Shown here piece by piece: positions 17,667 through 26,275 of a DNA stretch of 64,000 bases (position 1 is its first letter; every line of letters starts with the position of its first letter). A program made the position numbers and the translations under genes. Source of the DNA: Gracilibacillus suaedae (GTDB lineage: Bacteria; Bacillota; Bacilli; Bacillales; Amphibacillaceae); the NCBI RefSeq assembly GCF_017599345.1, contig NZ_JAGFVL010000055.1, forward strand, positions 67,971 to 131,970, written 5' to 3'. The notes below the pieces were generated by a model, which was given only the letters and a program-made list of their open reading frames with translations, searched no databases and was not told where the DNA came from.

Positions 17667-17704
17667 AGCCACTATCTCTACGTATGTATGGATAGTGGCT
17701 TTTT
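17667..17704 (+). terminator. TPP riboswitch terminator
   Basis: Perfect 10-bp stem AGCCACTATC / GATAGTGGCT with a 14-nt loop and a T run. AGTGGCT at the aptamer's 3' end (17619-17625) can pair with AGCCACT (17667-17673), giving the antiterminator. Confidence 0.9.
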
Positions 17705-17803
17705 GTGTTTGGAGGAGGGTTTTGCTGTAACTAAGTGACTCATCAAGAACGGGTAAGACTAGACGAATACTTATTCTTAATTAAAAAAAGGAGATGGATG
17801 TAG

Positions 17804-18394
17804 ATGAAAAAAACGTTAACTTTGACTGATATTTTGATAACCATTGTTATTGCCTTTATTTTTAGTGTTATTTACAAACTGTGGGGTCCATTATACAGCT
17901 TTGTAGGGATACTTGGTTTACATGTGGATCAGTTAATATACGGTATGTGGTTTATGGCTGCAACAGTAGCTTTTCTGATTATTCGCAAGCCGGGTATTGC
18001 TTTATTAGCAGAACTCGCAGCTGCTCAAGGAGAATTTTTATTTGGTGGACAATGGGGTATATCACTCCTTCTATATGGTCTTATACAGGGATTAGGCTGT
18101 GAACTAATCTTTGCTATGTATCGATATAAGAGTTATCGTCTGTATGTTACTTGTCTAGCAGCAATAGGCGCTGCGATAGGATCACTCCTATTAGATGTTT
18201 TTTATGGATATATCGATTCATTAGCACTTTGGAACCTTACCTTGTTGATCGTTGCCAGATTAGTAGGATCGATATTGATTACAGGTGTATTTGCTTATTA
18301 CTTAGTAGAAGCATTGGACAAAACGGGTGTCACCAAGGCAATCCGTCCAGTATCTAATGATGATTATCAAAGACTCGAAGATGAGATGAGGTAA
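17804..18394 (+). CDS. ykoE: ECF transporter substrate-binding membrane protein YkoE
   Basis: A 196-residue integral membrane protein with about five or six hydrophobic segments (roughly 10-30, 35-60, 65-85, 90-105, 110-135 and 140-165). It matches the YkoE S-component of the ykoFEDC-type transporter, which takes up thiamine precursors (probably hydroxymethylpyrimidine). AELAAAQGEFLFGGQWG is a characteristic loop. AAAGGAG precedes the ATG. First gene of the riboswitch-controlled operon; the periplasm-facing YkoF of B. subtilis has no counterpart here. Confidence 0.88.
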   Translation: MKKTLTLTDILITIVIAFIFSVIYKLWGPLYSFVGILGLHVDQLIYGMWFMAATVAFLIIRKPGIALLAELAAAQGEFLFGGQWGISLLLYGLIQGLGCELIFAMYRYKSYRLYVTCLAAIGAAIGSLLLDVFYGYIDSLALWNLTLLIVARLVGSILITGVFAYYLVEALDKTGVTKAIRPVSNDDYQRLEDEMR

Positions 18395-18400
18395 ATTGGC

Positions 18401-19855
18401 ATGCTTGAAGTGAAAAATTTACGAGCTAAATATCCAAATGAAACATCATTATTATTTAAAGATGTTTCACTATCCATTCAACAAGGTGAGAAAGTATTGC
18501 TTGTCGGTCCATCAGGATCGGGAAAGTCCACCTTACTCCAAATATTGGCTGGCTTAATACCTGACGTGATAGAAGTACCTATTAAAGCAGATAAACGGAA
18601 GATTTCAGAATCGTATGGTATGGTTTTTCAGGATCCAGATGCTCAATTTTGTATGCCTTATGTAGATGAGGAGATTGCTTTTGTACTAGAAAATAGAAAC
18701 ATATCTCAGCAAAACATGGCTTTCTTAATTAGCCAATACCTAGATCGGGTTGGTTTACAATTAGCGGATGAACACGTTTCTATCCAGCAATTATCAGGCG
18801 GAATGAAACAGCGGCTTGCGATAGCATCGGTATTAGCCTTGGAACCTGAAGTGTTGTTCTTAGATGAACCAACCGCTATGTTGGATCAGATTGGCACGAA
18901 ACAAGTTTGGGATACCTTGAAGGAAGTTTCAGAAGATAAGACAGTGGTGATTGTAGAACATAAAATTGATCATGTTTTACCCTTAGTTGATCGGGTCATT
19001 ATTTTAGATGAAATAGGTGCTATAGTGGCTGATGGTGAACCAAACGATATCTTCAGTCGATTCCGAAGTAAGTTGTATCAGTATGGGATATGGTATCCAA
19101 ACATTTGGGATGACTATGCCCAGCAACTTCCTAATTATGCGCAATATGATAACATGCATCAACCGATCATAACCATGGATTCCTTTCATGGTTACTACCA
19201 AAAACAAATAAAAATGCATGTTAATGATGCAGTGATTCATCGAGGAGACTGGCTAGCGATAACTGGTGAAAATGGTTCAGGCAAAAGTACATTGATGCTT
19301 GCGATAATGCAACTGATAAAAACATCAGGCGAGATTAACTATTTTTTATCAGATAATAGTAACACATGTGATTATCGGAAGATGGGGTATGTGTTCCAAA
19401 ATCCTGAACTGCAATTTATCACGAATAGTGTTTATGCCGAACTAGAGCACTCTTTGAAAAATAGTGATGTTCACCCAGAAAAGTTTGCAGATAGGTTAGA
19501 AGCACATTTAAAAAGATATAACTTATATCATGTTAAAGACCACCATCCCTATCAATTATCGATTGGTCAAAAGAAACGATTAAGTGTAGCAACCGCTACC
19601 ATTGCAGATGTAGATATTCTATTATTGGATGAACCGACCTTTGGCCAGGATGCCAAAAACACTTTTCAAATGCTTGAACTTTTTGAAGAATGCCGGAAAA
19701 ATAATATCACCATTGTGATGGTTACCCACCAGCCTGAAATAGTTGAATTATATGCAACGAAGGAATGGCGAATAAAAGATGGGGAACTTATGGAAATCTT
19801 AGACCTTTCCAGAGTGCAAGAAAATATCTCGAAGGATGATATGTATGTCTATTAG
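18401..19855 (+). CDS. ykoD: ECF transporter ATPase YkoD (two ATP-binding domains)
   Basis: A 484-residue tandem ABC ATPase that powers the transporter. Domain one has GPSGSGKSTLL, LSGGMKQRLAIA and VLFLDEPTAMLD; domain two (from about residue 265) has TGENGSGKSTLM, a modified signature LSIGQKKRLSVA and ILLLDEPTFGQD. The second signature reads SIGQ instead of SGGQ, which is seen in duplicated ECF ATPases. Starts seven bases after ykoE and overlaps ykoC by 20 bases. Confidence 0.9.
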   Translation: MLEVKNLRAKYPNETSLLFKDVSLSIQQGEKVLLVGPSGSGKSTLLQILAGLIPDVIEVPIKADKRKISESYGMVFQDPDAQFCMPYVDEEIAFVLENRNISQQNMAFLISQYLDRVGLQLADEHVSIQQLSGGMKQRLAIASVLALEPEVLFLDEPTAMLDQIGTKQVWDTLKEVSEDKTVVIVEHKIDHVLPLVDRVIILDEIGAIVADGEPNDIFSRFRSKLYQYGIWYPNIWDDYAQQLPNYAQYDNMHQPIITMDSFHGYYQKQIKMHVNDAVIHRGDWLAITGENGSGKSTLMLAIMQLIKTSGEINYFLSDNSNTCDYRKMGYVFQNPELQFITNSVYAELEHSLKNSDVHPEKFADRLEAHLKRYNLYHVKDHHPYQLSIGQKKRLSVATATIADVDILLLDEPTFGQDAKNTFQMLELFEECRKNNITIVMVTHQPEIVELYATKEWRIKDGELMEILDLSRVQENISKDDMYVY

Positions 19856-20639
19856 TGTTAGTTACCAACCAACCTGGTTACATCAGATAAATCCTAGTTT
19901 TAAATTATTGACATTAACTGCTCTATTTATTGGTTTGTTGTTCGTCCATAATCCTAACTTTTTGTTGTATATGATTACTGGAATTGCTGTGCTTTATCTT
20001 TTTGGTACCGGTCATCGTTGGAAAGTTATCGGCTTATTAGCTATTCCGCTAACGATTATTTTTCTTTCCTCCTCTACAACGATGATCTTTTTTGGGGAGG
20101 GAGAGCAAACGTGGTTTAAATTCGGTCTCATACATATCACAGAGGAGAGCTTTTATCGTGGCATTCACTTAGGATTAAGAAGTATGGTTTTTGGCCTTTT
20201 AAGTTTACTATTCGCTTTAACGACAAGACCCGTATATTTATTTTACTCCACGATGCAGCAATTAAAGTTAAAGCCAAAGTATGCTTATAGTTTTATGGCA
20301 GCAATCCGTATGTTACCGATCATTGTGGAAGAATTTCAAACATTACGTCAAGCATTAAAAGTAAGAGGTGTCCAATATTCCAAAGGTGTTAAAGGGATGT
20401 ACGAAAAGGTAAAATTATATGCCATTCCTTTATTAGCCCAAAGTATTCGGCGAGCTCATCGAATTGCCGTAGCTATGGAGGCGAAACAATTCTCGAAAAA
20501 TAATAAGAGAACTTTTTATTATCATTTAGGTTATACGAATAAAGATCTGTTATTTTTTTTCATCTTAGTTGTTTGGTTAATTATTTCGTATGTTTGCAGT
20601 AATCAATTTACAGTATTTCCAGTTGAATATGTGCGGTGA
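19836..20639 (+). CDS. ykoC: ECF transporter transmembrane protein YkoC (EcfT)
   Basis: A 267-residue EcfT-type energy-coupling permease with four to six membrane helices (roughly 18-60, 65-85, 105-125, 238-255). The Ala-Arg-Gly coupling segment is represented by RQALKVRGVQYSKG and the conserved C-terminal ARG-like helix by RRAHRIAVAMEAKQF. It links the S-component YkoE to the ATPase YkoD. Overlaps the end of ykoD, and a terminator follows at once. Confidence 0.88.
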   Translation: MICMSISVSYQPTWLHQINPSFKLLTLTALFIGLLFVHNPNFLLYMITGIAVLYLFGTGHRWKVIGLLAIPLTIIFLSSSTTMIFFGEGEQTWFKFGLIHITEESFYRGIHLGLRSMVFGLLSLLFALTTRPVYLFYSTMQQLKLKPKYAYSFMAAIRMLPIIVEEFQTLRQALKVRGVQYSKGVKGMYEKVKLYAIPLLAQSIRRAHRIAVAMEAKQFSKNNKRTFYYHLGYTNKDLLFFFILVVWLIISYVCSNQFTVFPVEYVR

Positions 20640-20656
20640 AAAGATAAACGATTGAG

Positions 20657-20698
20657 GAATAAACCTGTTTAATTAAACACGGTTTATTCTTTTTTTAT
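20657..20698 (+). terminator. Terminator of ykoEDC
   Basis: GAATAAACC / GGTTTATTC 9-bp stem with a loop that is itself AT-palindromic, followed by TTTTTTTATTT. Confidence 0.85.
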
Positions 20699-21028
20699 TT
20701 CAAGACGGATGTCATTTAAGTAGCTTTCAATACAATCATAAAAATAATGAAAGCAATCTCTTAACATAATTAGAAGATGATTTGCTTGGAGAAAAGAAGG
20801 TTGGCACACATACAAAACGAAAATTAAGTACTTCTTCATTTAAGTAACTCAGGAAATCTTCATATTTAAAGCTAGCTTTTTTTATCATAATGTCTAAAAT
20901 CTCATGAAAAATGAGGCATCATCATAATAAAATGGAGACAACCATGTAGCTACCCGATGTAAGTGAATATATAGCTTTAAAAAATCTGTTATACTAGTAA
21001 AAGAAATAAAACTAGCAGGAGAGCAAAT
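20699..21028. other. Intergenic region without a convincing gene
   Basis: About 330 bases of AT-rich sequence. A 50-codon minus-strand frame near 20744-20896 starts with ATG but has no ribosome binding site and no recognisable product. TATACT at about 20991 is a plausible -10 for the downstream YkgJ-like gene. Confidence 0.5.
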
Positions 21029-21754
21029 ATGAATCATTATTTAACACATGAAGAAATTATAAAGAAATGTAACGAATTAAATGAGAAATACCAAATTAAC
21101 GAAGATGCTTTCTATCAAATTGTTGATCAATTAATAGAGAGCAAGCTTTCCACAGATCAAAAATTAGTCAAAAGTTTTCAGCTTCTGCTTGAAGCCATAT
21201 CAACGGAAATTAATCAAATGGAAAAGGCTGTAGACTTAGAGCCAACTTGCCGAATGGGTTGTGCTTTTTGTTGTTACTTTCCCATTGTTATTAATAAGAT
21301 GGAAGCAAAGTTAATCAAGCGTTCTATTAGACAAATGTCTGCAGAGCGAAAAGAAAAAATAGCGGATCATTTTGCCCATTACTATCGAGAGTATAAGGAT
21401 AAGGTGGATCAGTTTTCTGACTTGAATGTAACAGACCACAACCACAAGTATGACTATAAAAAATCTTTATTACCTTGTGTTATGTTAGACACTGATACGA
21501 ATCAATGTTTGGCATACGAGATAAGACCTTTACCCTGTCGAACATACGTTAATTATAGTGATCCTGAAGTTTGTGCTGATCAAATCATGCCTGAGGAGAC
21601 GATCAGCTATGAATTTTTGTATCAGGAGTACATGGGAGCTATCAATGAGTTATTAATGTATCTATATGAGCAAGAGGATACAGGAATTATTGAATATCCG
21701 AATGACTTGTATCAGGAAGATTTGCTAATAAACTGGATGAAAGATTTCAGCTAA
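21029..21754 (+). CDS. YkgJ-family cysteine cluster protein
   Basis: A 241-residue cytoplasmic protein. The central CRMGCAFCCYFPI segment (about 71-83) and later cysteines (PCVMLD, CLAYEIRPLPCR, EVC) form the CxxxCxxCC-type zinc- or iron-binding cluster of the YkgJ family. The N-terminal 60 residues are helical. The role of the family is not established; a metal-binding or Fe-S function is inferred. A good AGCAGGAG site precedes the ATG. Confidence 0.82.
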   Translation: MNHYLTHEEIIKKCNELNEKYQINEDAFYQIVDQLIESKLSTDQKLVKSFQLLLEAISTEINQMEKAVDLEPTCRMGCAFCCYFPIVINKMEAKLIKRSIRQMSAERKEKIADHFAHYYREYKDKVDQFSDLNVTDHNHKYDYKKSLLPCVMLDTDTNQCLAYEIRPLPCRTYVNYSDPEVCADQIMPEETISYEFLYQEYMGAINELLMYLYEQEDTGIIEYPNDLYQEDLLINWMKDFS

Positions 21755-21821
21755 TCACCCTGATTTTTCGCATAAGTATGCAAAAGTTTGCAATACTAAG
21801 GAAAAAAGGAGTGTGATCAAA

Positions 21822-22133
21822 TTGCGGAAGATTTTTATTGCGTGTTTATTGTCGATCTGTATTGGAGGACTATTCCTTTCATCTGTACAGGCAGAAACAG
21901 AGGAAGTGAAGCTTTCTGATGAGCAGATAGATGAAATCAAAACATTGAAACAGGAAGTAATGGAAAAAGAAAAGCAAATCATTGAGAAGTACGTAGAATA
22001 TGGTGTGTTTCCAGAAGAAAAAGGTCAAAAAATTATCGAACATATGGAGAAAAAATATGAAAAGCTCCAGGAAAATAACTTCATTCCAAAATGGGATCAT
22101 AAACATCACATGAAACATGATAACGAAAATTAA
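21822..22133 (+). CDS. Secreted DUF2680 family protein (YckD-like)
   Basis: A 103-residue protein with a signal peptide (basic LRKIF, then a hydrophobic run to about SVQA, probable cleavage after QAET region). The mature part is a charged helix, KLSDEQIDEIKTLKQEVMEK, followed by VEYGVFPEEKG, the pattern of the DUF2680 family. The TTG at 21822 is preferred because AGGAG lies ten bases upstream; the in-frame GTG at 21813 is only one base from it. Function unknown; exported and possibly envelope-associated. Confidence 0.75.
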   Translation: MRKIFIACLLSICIGGLFLSSVQAETEEVKLSDEQIDEIKTLKQEVMEKEKQIIEKYVEYGVFPEEKGQKIIEHMEKKYEKLQENNFIPKWDHKHHMKHDNEN

Positions 22134-22138
22134 TAAGA

Positions 22139-22282
22139 AAAGCGTAGAGCGCCCGATTAGAAACGTAGCGACTTCAGAATCAACGGAGATAAAGGAATCA
22201 CGGTGAGTTTACGAACCGATGATGACTTATCGTAGGGCGATTCGTGAAGTCGCCTAGTTTCTGGGTGCTTGGAGCTAGACAA
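22139..22282 (+). repeat. Dispersed intergenic repeat, family C, copy 1
   Basis: Matches the reverse complement of 53604-53812 over almost its entire length, sharing AGAAACGTAGCGACT, GTGAGTTTACGAACC, TATCGTAGGGCGATTCGTGA and GAGCTAGAC. The two ends are inverted repeats of each other: AGAAACGTAGCGACTTCA against TGAAGTCGCCTAGTTTCT (16 of 18 paired). GC is higher than the flanks. No coding potential. This copy lacks about 60 bases that copy 2 has in the middle. Confidence 0.8.
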
Positions 22283-22312
22283 ATCCAAAAAATTTATACT
22301 TACCTAATTACA

Positions 22313-22345
22313 AATAATGCTTACCTCTTGAAGGTAAGCATTATT
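22313..22345 (-). terminator. Terminator at the end of the CAP-domain gene
   Basis: Perfect 13-bp stem AATAATGCTTACC / GGTAAGCATTATT with a 7-nt loop, overlapping the last codons of the CAP-domain gene. Confidence 0.75.
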
Positions 22346-23465
22346 GTGTTAAATACGTTTCGGTATAGAATGGTTGCCCATCTTCTTGAAAAGCAACCCC
22401 TACAGACATTTGTCTAAAATCAGAGTTTAAAATATTGTCCCGATGCCCTTTTGAATTCATAAGTCCCTGATGGGCAAATATACTACTAGGTTGACCTGCT
22501 GCTAAATTTTCTCCAGCCATACGGAATGTGATGTTATCTTCCTCTAAGCGATCAAATGGCGATTGGTTATCTAAATTGGTATGTCCAAAATAATTATTTT
22601 CTGCCATGTCTTCACTATGATTTTGAGCAGTTACCCTGGAGGTTTCATGCCAATCCAAAATGGGTTCTTCAAATTTAGCTCTTGCAGCATTTGTAAGGTC
22701 AAATAGTTGATATTCTAATCCTTCTGCTAAGGCACTATCCGGAGCTGCAAAATAGTCTTCTTTTTGGTCTTCCATACTATCATGAATGATTTGAATAGCC
22801 GCTATTTTGTTCTCTTGGTGAATATCATAAAAAAAGGTGACATAGTTATCATCGATTAAATAGGTGTCCTGTTCATCGTTATCATTGATACGATATTTAA
22901 CAAATCCCTTTTTGATGGAATCAAGAGGTTCTCCAAATGCTCCTCTTATATCCTCCTTATTATTTTGTAAGGTTATATCAACACTCGAACTAATCAGGTC
23001 TTGATTAGTGTATAGCCCAGCCACCTCATTATCATCGTTATAAGCAACCATGACAAAATTTTGATAATGATCATGGTAAGTGTACCAATTAACCCCATAT
23101 TCATTTAATGTATTTCGTTTCGAGTCGTTAAGGATATTTTCAACCTCTGTTTTTTTATCATTAATTTCGACATTATGAATCGAAAAAGTTTGTTCAGAGG
23201 GTTTCGTGAGATTAGGTGATTCTATATTTGGGGAAGGTACATTTTCAGCTTGATCGTCAGTAACGGAGTCAAAAAAATTATCTAATTCGAAACGAAGGTC
23301 TTTGATTGTGCTGCTTATCTGGCTATTATTTTTCAAATGATTAAAATCATCCTTCATCTCGTACCAAACGCCAGTTAATCCTTCTTGCTTATAATCATTT
23401 CCATAGAAAAACCAGATTAATCCTCCTATTAACAGGAAGAAAACAATTGTTCGAAACTTGGGCAA
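22341..23465 (-). CDS. CAP-domain protein, YlbC-like
   Basis: A 374-residue membrane-anchored or secreted protein. Residues 5-22 form a single hydrophobic segment (TIVFFLLIGGLIWFF). The middle (about 105-240) looks like the CAP-associated N domain, and the last 125 residues are a CAP/SCP domain: FDLTNAARAKFE, SRVTAQNHSEDMAENNYFGH, AGENLAAG, and GHRDNILNSDFRQMSVG. Domain order and length match YlbC of Bacillus. Role unknown, thought to be cell-envelope or spore related. Starts at TTG after GGAGTGAGG. Confidence 0.82.
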   Translation of the reverse strand: MPKFRTIVFFLLIGGLIWFFYGNDYKQEGLTGVWYEMKDDFNHLKNNSQISSTIKDLRFELDNFFDSVTDDQAENVPSPNIESPNLTKPSEQTFSIHNVEINDKKTEVENILNDSKRNTLNEYGVNWYTYHDHYQNFVMVAYNDDNEVAGLYTNQDLISSSVDITLQNNKEDIRGAFGEPLDSIKKGFVKYRINDNDEQDTYLIDDNYVTFFYDIHQENKIAAIQIIHDSMEDQKEDYFAAPDSALAEGLEYQLFDLTNAARAKFEEPILDWHETSRVTAQNHSEDMAENNYFGHTNLDNQSPFDRLEEDNITFRMAGENLAAGQPSSIFAHQGLMNSKGHRDNILNSDFRQMSVGVAFQEDGQPFYTETYLTQ

Positions 23466-23618
23466 ATCCTCACTCCTGACTACTTTGGTATTCTATTCTT
23501 TCATTATATCATGATTATAGATAAATATAAGTGAAAAATTTTAATATTTTTGTAGTCATTCTCCTTTTTTAAACGTCAATAAAAGAGGAGACATAAAAAA
23601 AGGGAAGGGGGGAGCATC

Positions 23619-24158
23619 ATTCAAGATGAACAACTGATCAAAAAAATAAAAGCAGGCAATCAACATGCGATCCGCTTATTGATAGAGCGATACAAACATC
23701 ATGTTTTTAAAGTAACTTATAGTGTGGTACACGATGAAAAAACCGCAGAAGATCTAGCGCAAGAAACCTTTATTAAAATGATTGATGCTCTTTCTTCTTA
23801 TCAGCATAAAGGCTTTAAAACTTGGATTAGTCGTATTGCCCTACATAAAGCAATTGATTATCAGCGAAAAAAAACAAGGCAGAAAGAAGAATTAGAAACC
23901 TTTGAAGCTTTTGAACCTGTAAGTACACAGGCAAATCTGGACGAACAAGTCATTAGTAAAGATACATTGAACAAGGTTCATCAACACATTAATGGCATGC
24001 CGGAAAAGTTTCAAATCGTGGTTAAAGCTTATTATTTTGAGGAATTATCTTATAAACAAATTGCACAAAAGTTAGGTGTGGAACAAACGAATGTCAAGAT
24101 GAGATTATATCGAGCAAGAAAATGGATGAAGGAAAACTGGAAGGAGGAGGATTTTTAA
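23619..24158 (+). CDS. ECF RNA polymerase sigma factor, apparent ATT start
   Basis: Region 2 (RYKHHVFKVTYSVVHDEKTAEDLAQETF...) and region 4 (ELSYKQIAQKLGVEQTNVKMRLYRARK) are complete for an ECF sigma factor of about 179 residues. The first ATG/GTG/TTG in frame is TTG at 23679, which would remove the first helix of region 2 (EQLIKKIKAGNQHAIRLL). The only start matched to the strong AAGGGGGG site is ATT at 23619, seven bases downstream. A TGTAGTC-N16-CGTC pair at 23551-23577 resembles an ECF autoregulatory promoter, weakly. The gene is followed by its anti-sigma factor. Confidence 0.82.
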   Translation: MQDEQLIKKIKAGNQHAIRLLIERYKHHVFKVTYSVVHDEKTAEDLAQETFIKMIDALSSYQHKGFKTWISRIALHKAIDYQRKKTRQKEELETFEAFEPVSTQANLDEQVISKDTLNKVHQHINGMPEKFQIVVKAYYFEELSYKQIAQKLGVEQTNVKMRLYRARKWMKENWKEEDF

Positions 24159-24159
24159 C

Positions 24160-24570
24160 ATGAAACATATGACAAGAGACGCTCTACTGGCTTATATAAA
24201 TGCTGAGTCTAACCAGGAGACAGAAATTGAAAATCATTTATTAGAATGTGAAGCATGCACGGATTTATATTTATCAATCGTAGAGGAAGTCGAGATGAAC
24301 AGTGGGCTATCTGCTGATTTTACAGATGTTACACTTCAACAGATGGAAATTAGACTACCTGCTCCTCCGAAAAAGAAACAAAACAGTGTATTGGTCCATT
24401 ATCTTGTAGCAGCTTGCTTAACTATTTTACTGACGATAACTGGTGTATTCCAAGGGGCATTGGATGTATCAGATATCCAGCAGAAGAAAGGTGGATCTAT
24501 CACGGACCACCTAATGACGAAAACAGATGGTGTATTAGAAGAAATAAAGGGGGTTCATCGTCATGAATAA
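24160..24570 (+). CDS. Anti-sigma factor with zinc-finger and membrane segment
   Basis: A 136-residue protein. The N-terminus has the ZAS/zf-HC2 pattern (IENHLLECEACTDLYLSI, His-x3-Cys-x2-Cys type). A single membrane segment follows at about 83-103 (VHYLVAACLTILLTITGVFQ) and a short outside tail. By position and structure it would hold the preceding ECF sigma factor at the membrane. One base separates it from the sigma gene and its stop overlaps the next start by eight bases, so the three form a tight operon. The inducing signal is unknown. Confidence 0.83.
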   Translation: MKHMTRDALLAYINAESNQETEIENHLLECEACTDLYLSIVEEVEMNSGLSADFTDVTLQQMEIRLPAPPKKKQNSVLVHYLVAACLTILLTITGVFQGALDVSDIQQKKGGSITDHLMTKTDGVLEEIKGVHRHE

Positions 24571-25642
24571 ATCAGGATTAGTAGCATTTTTTCTAGGACT
24601 CATTCCTGGATTTGGACATATTTACTGGGGGCATAAAATCCGTGGTGTTCTTTATACACTAGCGTTTGCTGGAACTGTTGTATTAGCTTTTTATATGGTA
24701 ATATTCGGGTTTGATCCCTATCATGACACTTTTTTTATGCTAGCCTTTTTAGCTCTAATGATATGGGGAATTAATATGATGGATATTACAATTACACTAT
24801 TCATAGCAAAAGTGCATAATGGTACAAATGAGAGTAGTAGTGAGACACATACCCTAAAGGAAACTTCTAACGAGCGAGTGACTACAATGTTGTTGTCGGT
24901 AATACCTGGAATGGGACATTTTTATTTAGGATTGTCTTATCGCGGGTTAACGATACTGGCTGCTTTCTTCGGTGTCATAATCATGGTGTTCTTTATCAGC
25001 TTTCTAACAAGTGCTGTATTTTTAATTTTTCTATTAGCACTGCCAATTATTTGGATTTATAGCATGTTTGATATTATCCAGCTATTAAATCAAAAGCAGG
25101 CAGGTAAAGAATTAGTAGATCGAACCATCATGGACGATTTTAACCGAGTACATGATAATGAGAAAAAAAGTAAGATGATCGCCACTATCTTGTCGATTTT
25201 CCCTGGAGCAGGCCATTTATATTTAGGCTTGCAAAAAAGAGGCGTTCAGTTAATGGCATCCTTTCTATTTTCCATTTATATTTTAGATGTATTAAATCTA
25301 TCACTTTTCTTATTTTTGATTCCGTTGATTTGGTTTTTTAGTTTCTTTGATGCCTTACAGTTAGCGAATCGATTTGAATATGAAGTACTGGAGGATGTTC
25401 CGATTATAAAATATTTAGCTAATTATCAAAAATGGATTGGAATTGCGCTCATTATACTTGGTTTGTTCTATTTACTTGATTCGGTGTTGATGCCCGTCTT
25501 TGCTAGTCATTTAGAAGAGTTATTTCGTATCGACTTTTGGCGATTATATCAACAGTATTTCCAAGTTACAGTTATTAGTCTTTTACTAATAGGTGCAGGA
25601 ATTCTACTTGCTATCAATCAAAAAAAAGCTAAAAATAAATAA
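24563..25642 (+). CDS. Polytopic membrane protein with three TM2-like modules
   Basis: A 359-residue membrane protein made of three similar blocks. Each starts with the motif [IF]PGxGHxYxGxxxRG (IPGFGHIYWGHKIRG at 14, IPGMGHFYLGLSYRG at 114, FPGAGHLYLGLQKRG at 213) followed by two hydrophobic helices and an aromatic/Asp motif (WIYSMFDIIQLLN, WFFSFFDALQLAN). The C-terminal 70 residues add two more helices. The PGxGHxYxG motif recalls TM2/YozV-type domains. Function unknown. As third gene of an ECF sigma operon it may be part of the stress sensor or the output. Confidence 0.75.
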   Translation: MNKSGLVAFFLGLIPGFGHIYWGHKIRGVLYTLAFAGTVVLAFYMVIFGFDPYHDTFFMLAFLALMIWGINMMDITITLFIAKVHNGTNESSSETHTLKETSNERVTTMLLSVIPGMGHFYLGLSYRGLTILAAFFGVIIMVFFISFLTSAVFLIFLLALPIIWIYSMFDIIQLLNQKQAGKELVDRTIMDDFNRVHDNEKKSKMIATILSIFPGAGHLYLGLQKRGVQLMASFLFSIYILDVLNLSLFLFLIPLIWFFSFFDALQLANRFEYEVLEDVPIIKYLANYQKWIGIALIILGLFYLLDSVLMPVFASHLEELFRIDFWRLYQQYFQVTVISLLLIGAGILLAINQKKAKNK

Positions 25643-25650
25643 CGAAAATA

Positions 25651-25686
25651 AAGAAGGGGAGTTTAAGTTTTCCCTTCTTTTTTCAT
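25651..25686 (+). terminator. Terminator of the first ECF sigma operon
   Basis: AAGAAGGG / CCCTTCTT stem with a 13-nt loop (partly paired GGA/TTT) and a run of T residues. Confidence 0.75.
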
Positions 25687-25744
25687 TTATAATGAACTTA
25701 TTGCATGATTCAATACTCTTATATAGGAGAGGGGGACAGCGGTA

Positions 25745-26275
25745 ATGAATGTAGCACTGGTAAAGAAAGCAAAAAAAGGTGATAAAGAAGCACTTTTAAG
25801 CCTGATTTTAAGACAAAAAGATGATTATTATCGCTTGGCATTTTCCTATATGAGAAAGGAAGAGGATGCTTTAGATGTCATAGAAGATATGATTGTTAAA
25901 CTTTATGAAAACATTCACTTATTAAAAAACAACAAATCCTTTTACAGCTGGAGTAAAACAATATTAGTTAATTGCTGTCATAATGCCTACCGCAAAAGAA
26001 ATAAAACCGTTCTATTAGATGAACAGAAAGCTGAAAATACGTTGAAACAAAATCATAATGATTTTGAACGTGTTGAGAGGCAATTAGACATACAGACTAT
26101 GTTGGCACATCTTAGTGAAAAGCAAGCGGAGGCGATACGCTTAAGGTATTTACATGACCTTGATTTCCAGACTATCGCCACCATGACAGATACTTCTATT
26201 GGAACGATAAAATCAAGAGTGTTTTACGGTTTAAAAAAATTACATTCTTTGTATCGAGGTGATCGAAATGAGTAG
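25745..26275 (+). CDS. ECF-type RNA polymerase sigma factor
   Basis: A 176-residue sigma factor. Region 2 spans about 20-85 (YYRLAFSYMRKEEDALDVIEDMIVKLYENI) and region 4 lies at 118-170 (SEKQAEAIRLRYLHDLDFQTIATMTDTSIGTIKSRVFYGLKKL). ATG after GGAGAGGGGGACAGCGG. The gene overlaps the downstream DUF4179 gene by eight bases, so sigma and anti-sigma are produced together. It is the second ECF locus within 2 kb and is clearly different in sequence from the first. Confidence 0.85.
   Translation: MNVALVKKAKKGDKEALLSLILRQKDDYYRLAFSYMRKEEDALDVIEDMIVKLYENIHLLKNNKSFYSWSKTILVNCCHNAYRKRNKTVLLDEQKAENTLKQNHNDFERVERQLDIQTMLAHLSEKQAEAIRLRYLHDLDFQTIATMTDTSIGTIKSRVFYGLKKLHSLYRGDRNE

Noticed and set aside
20744-20896. 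Minus-strand 50-codon frame
   Set aside because: Starts with ATG but has no ribosome binding site and no recognisable product.
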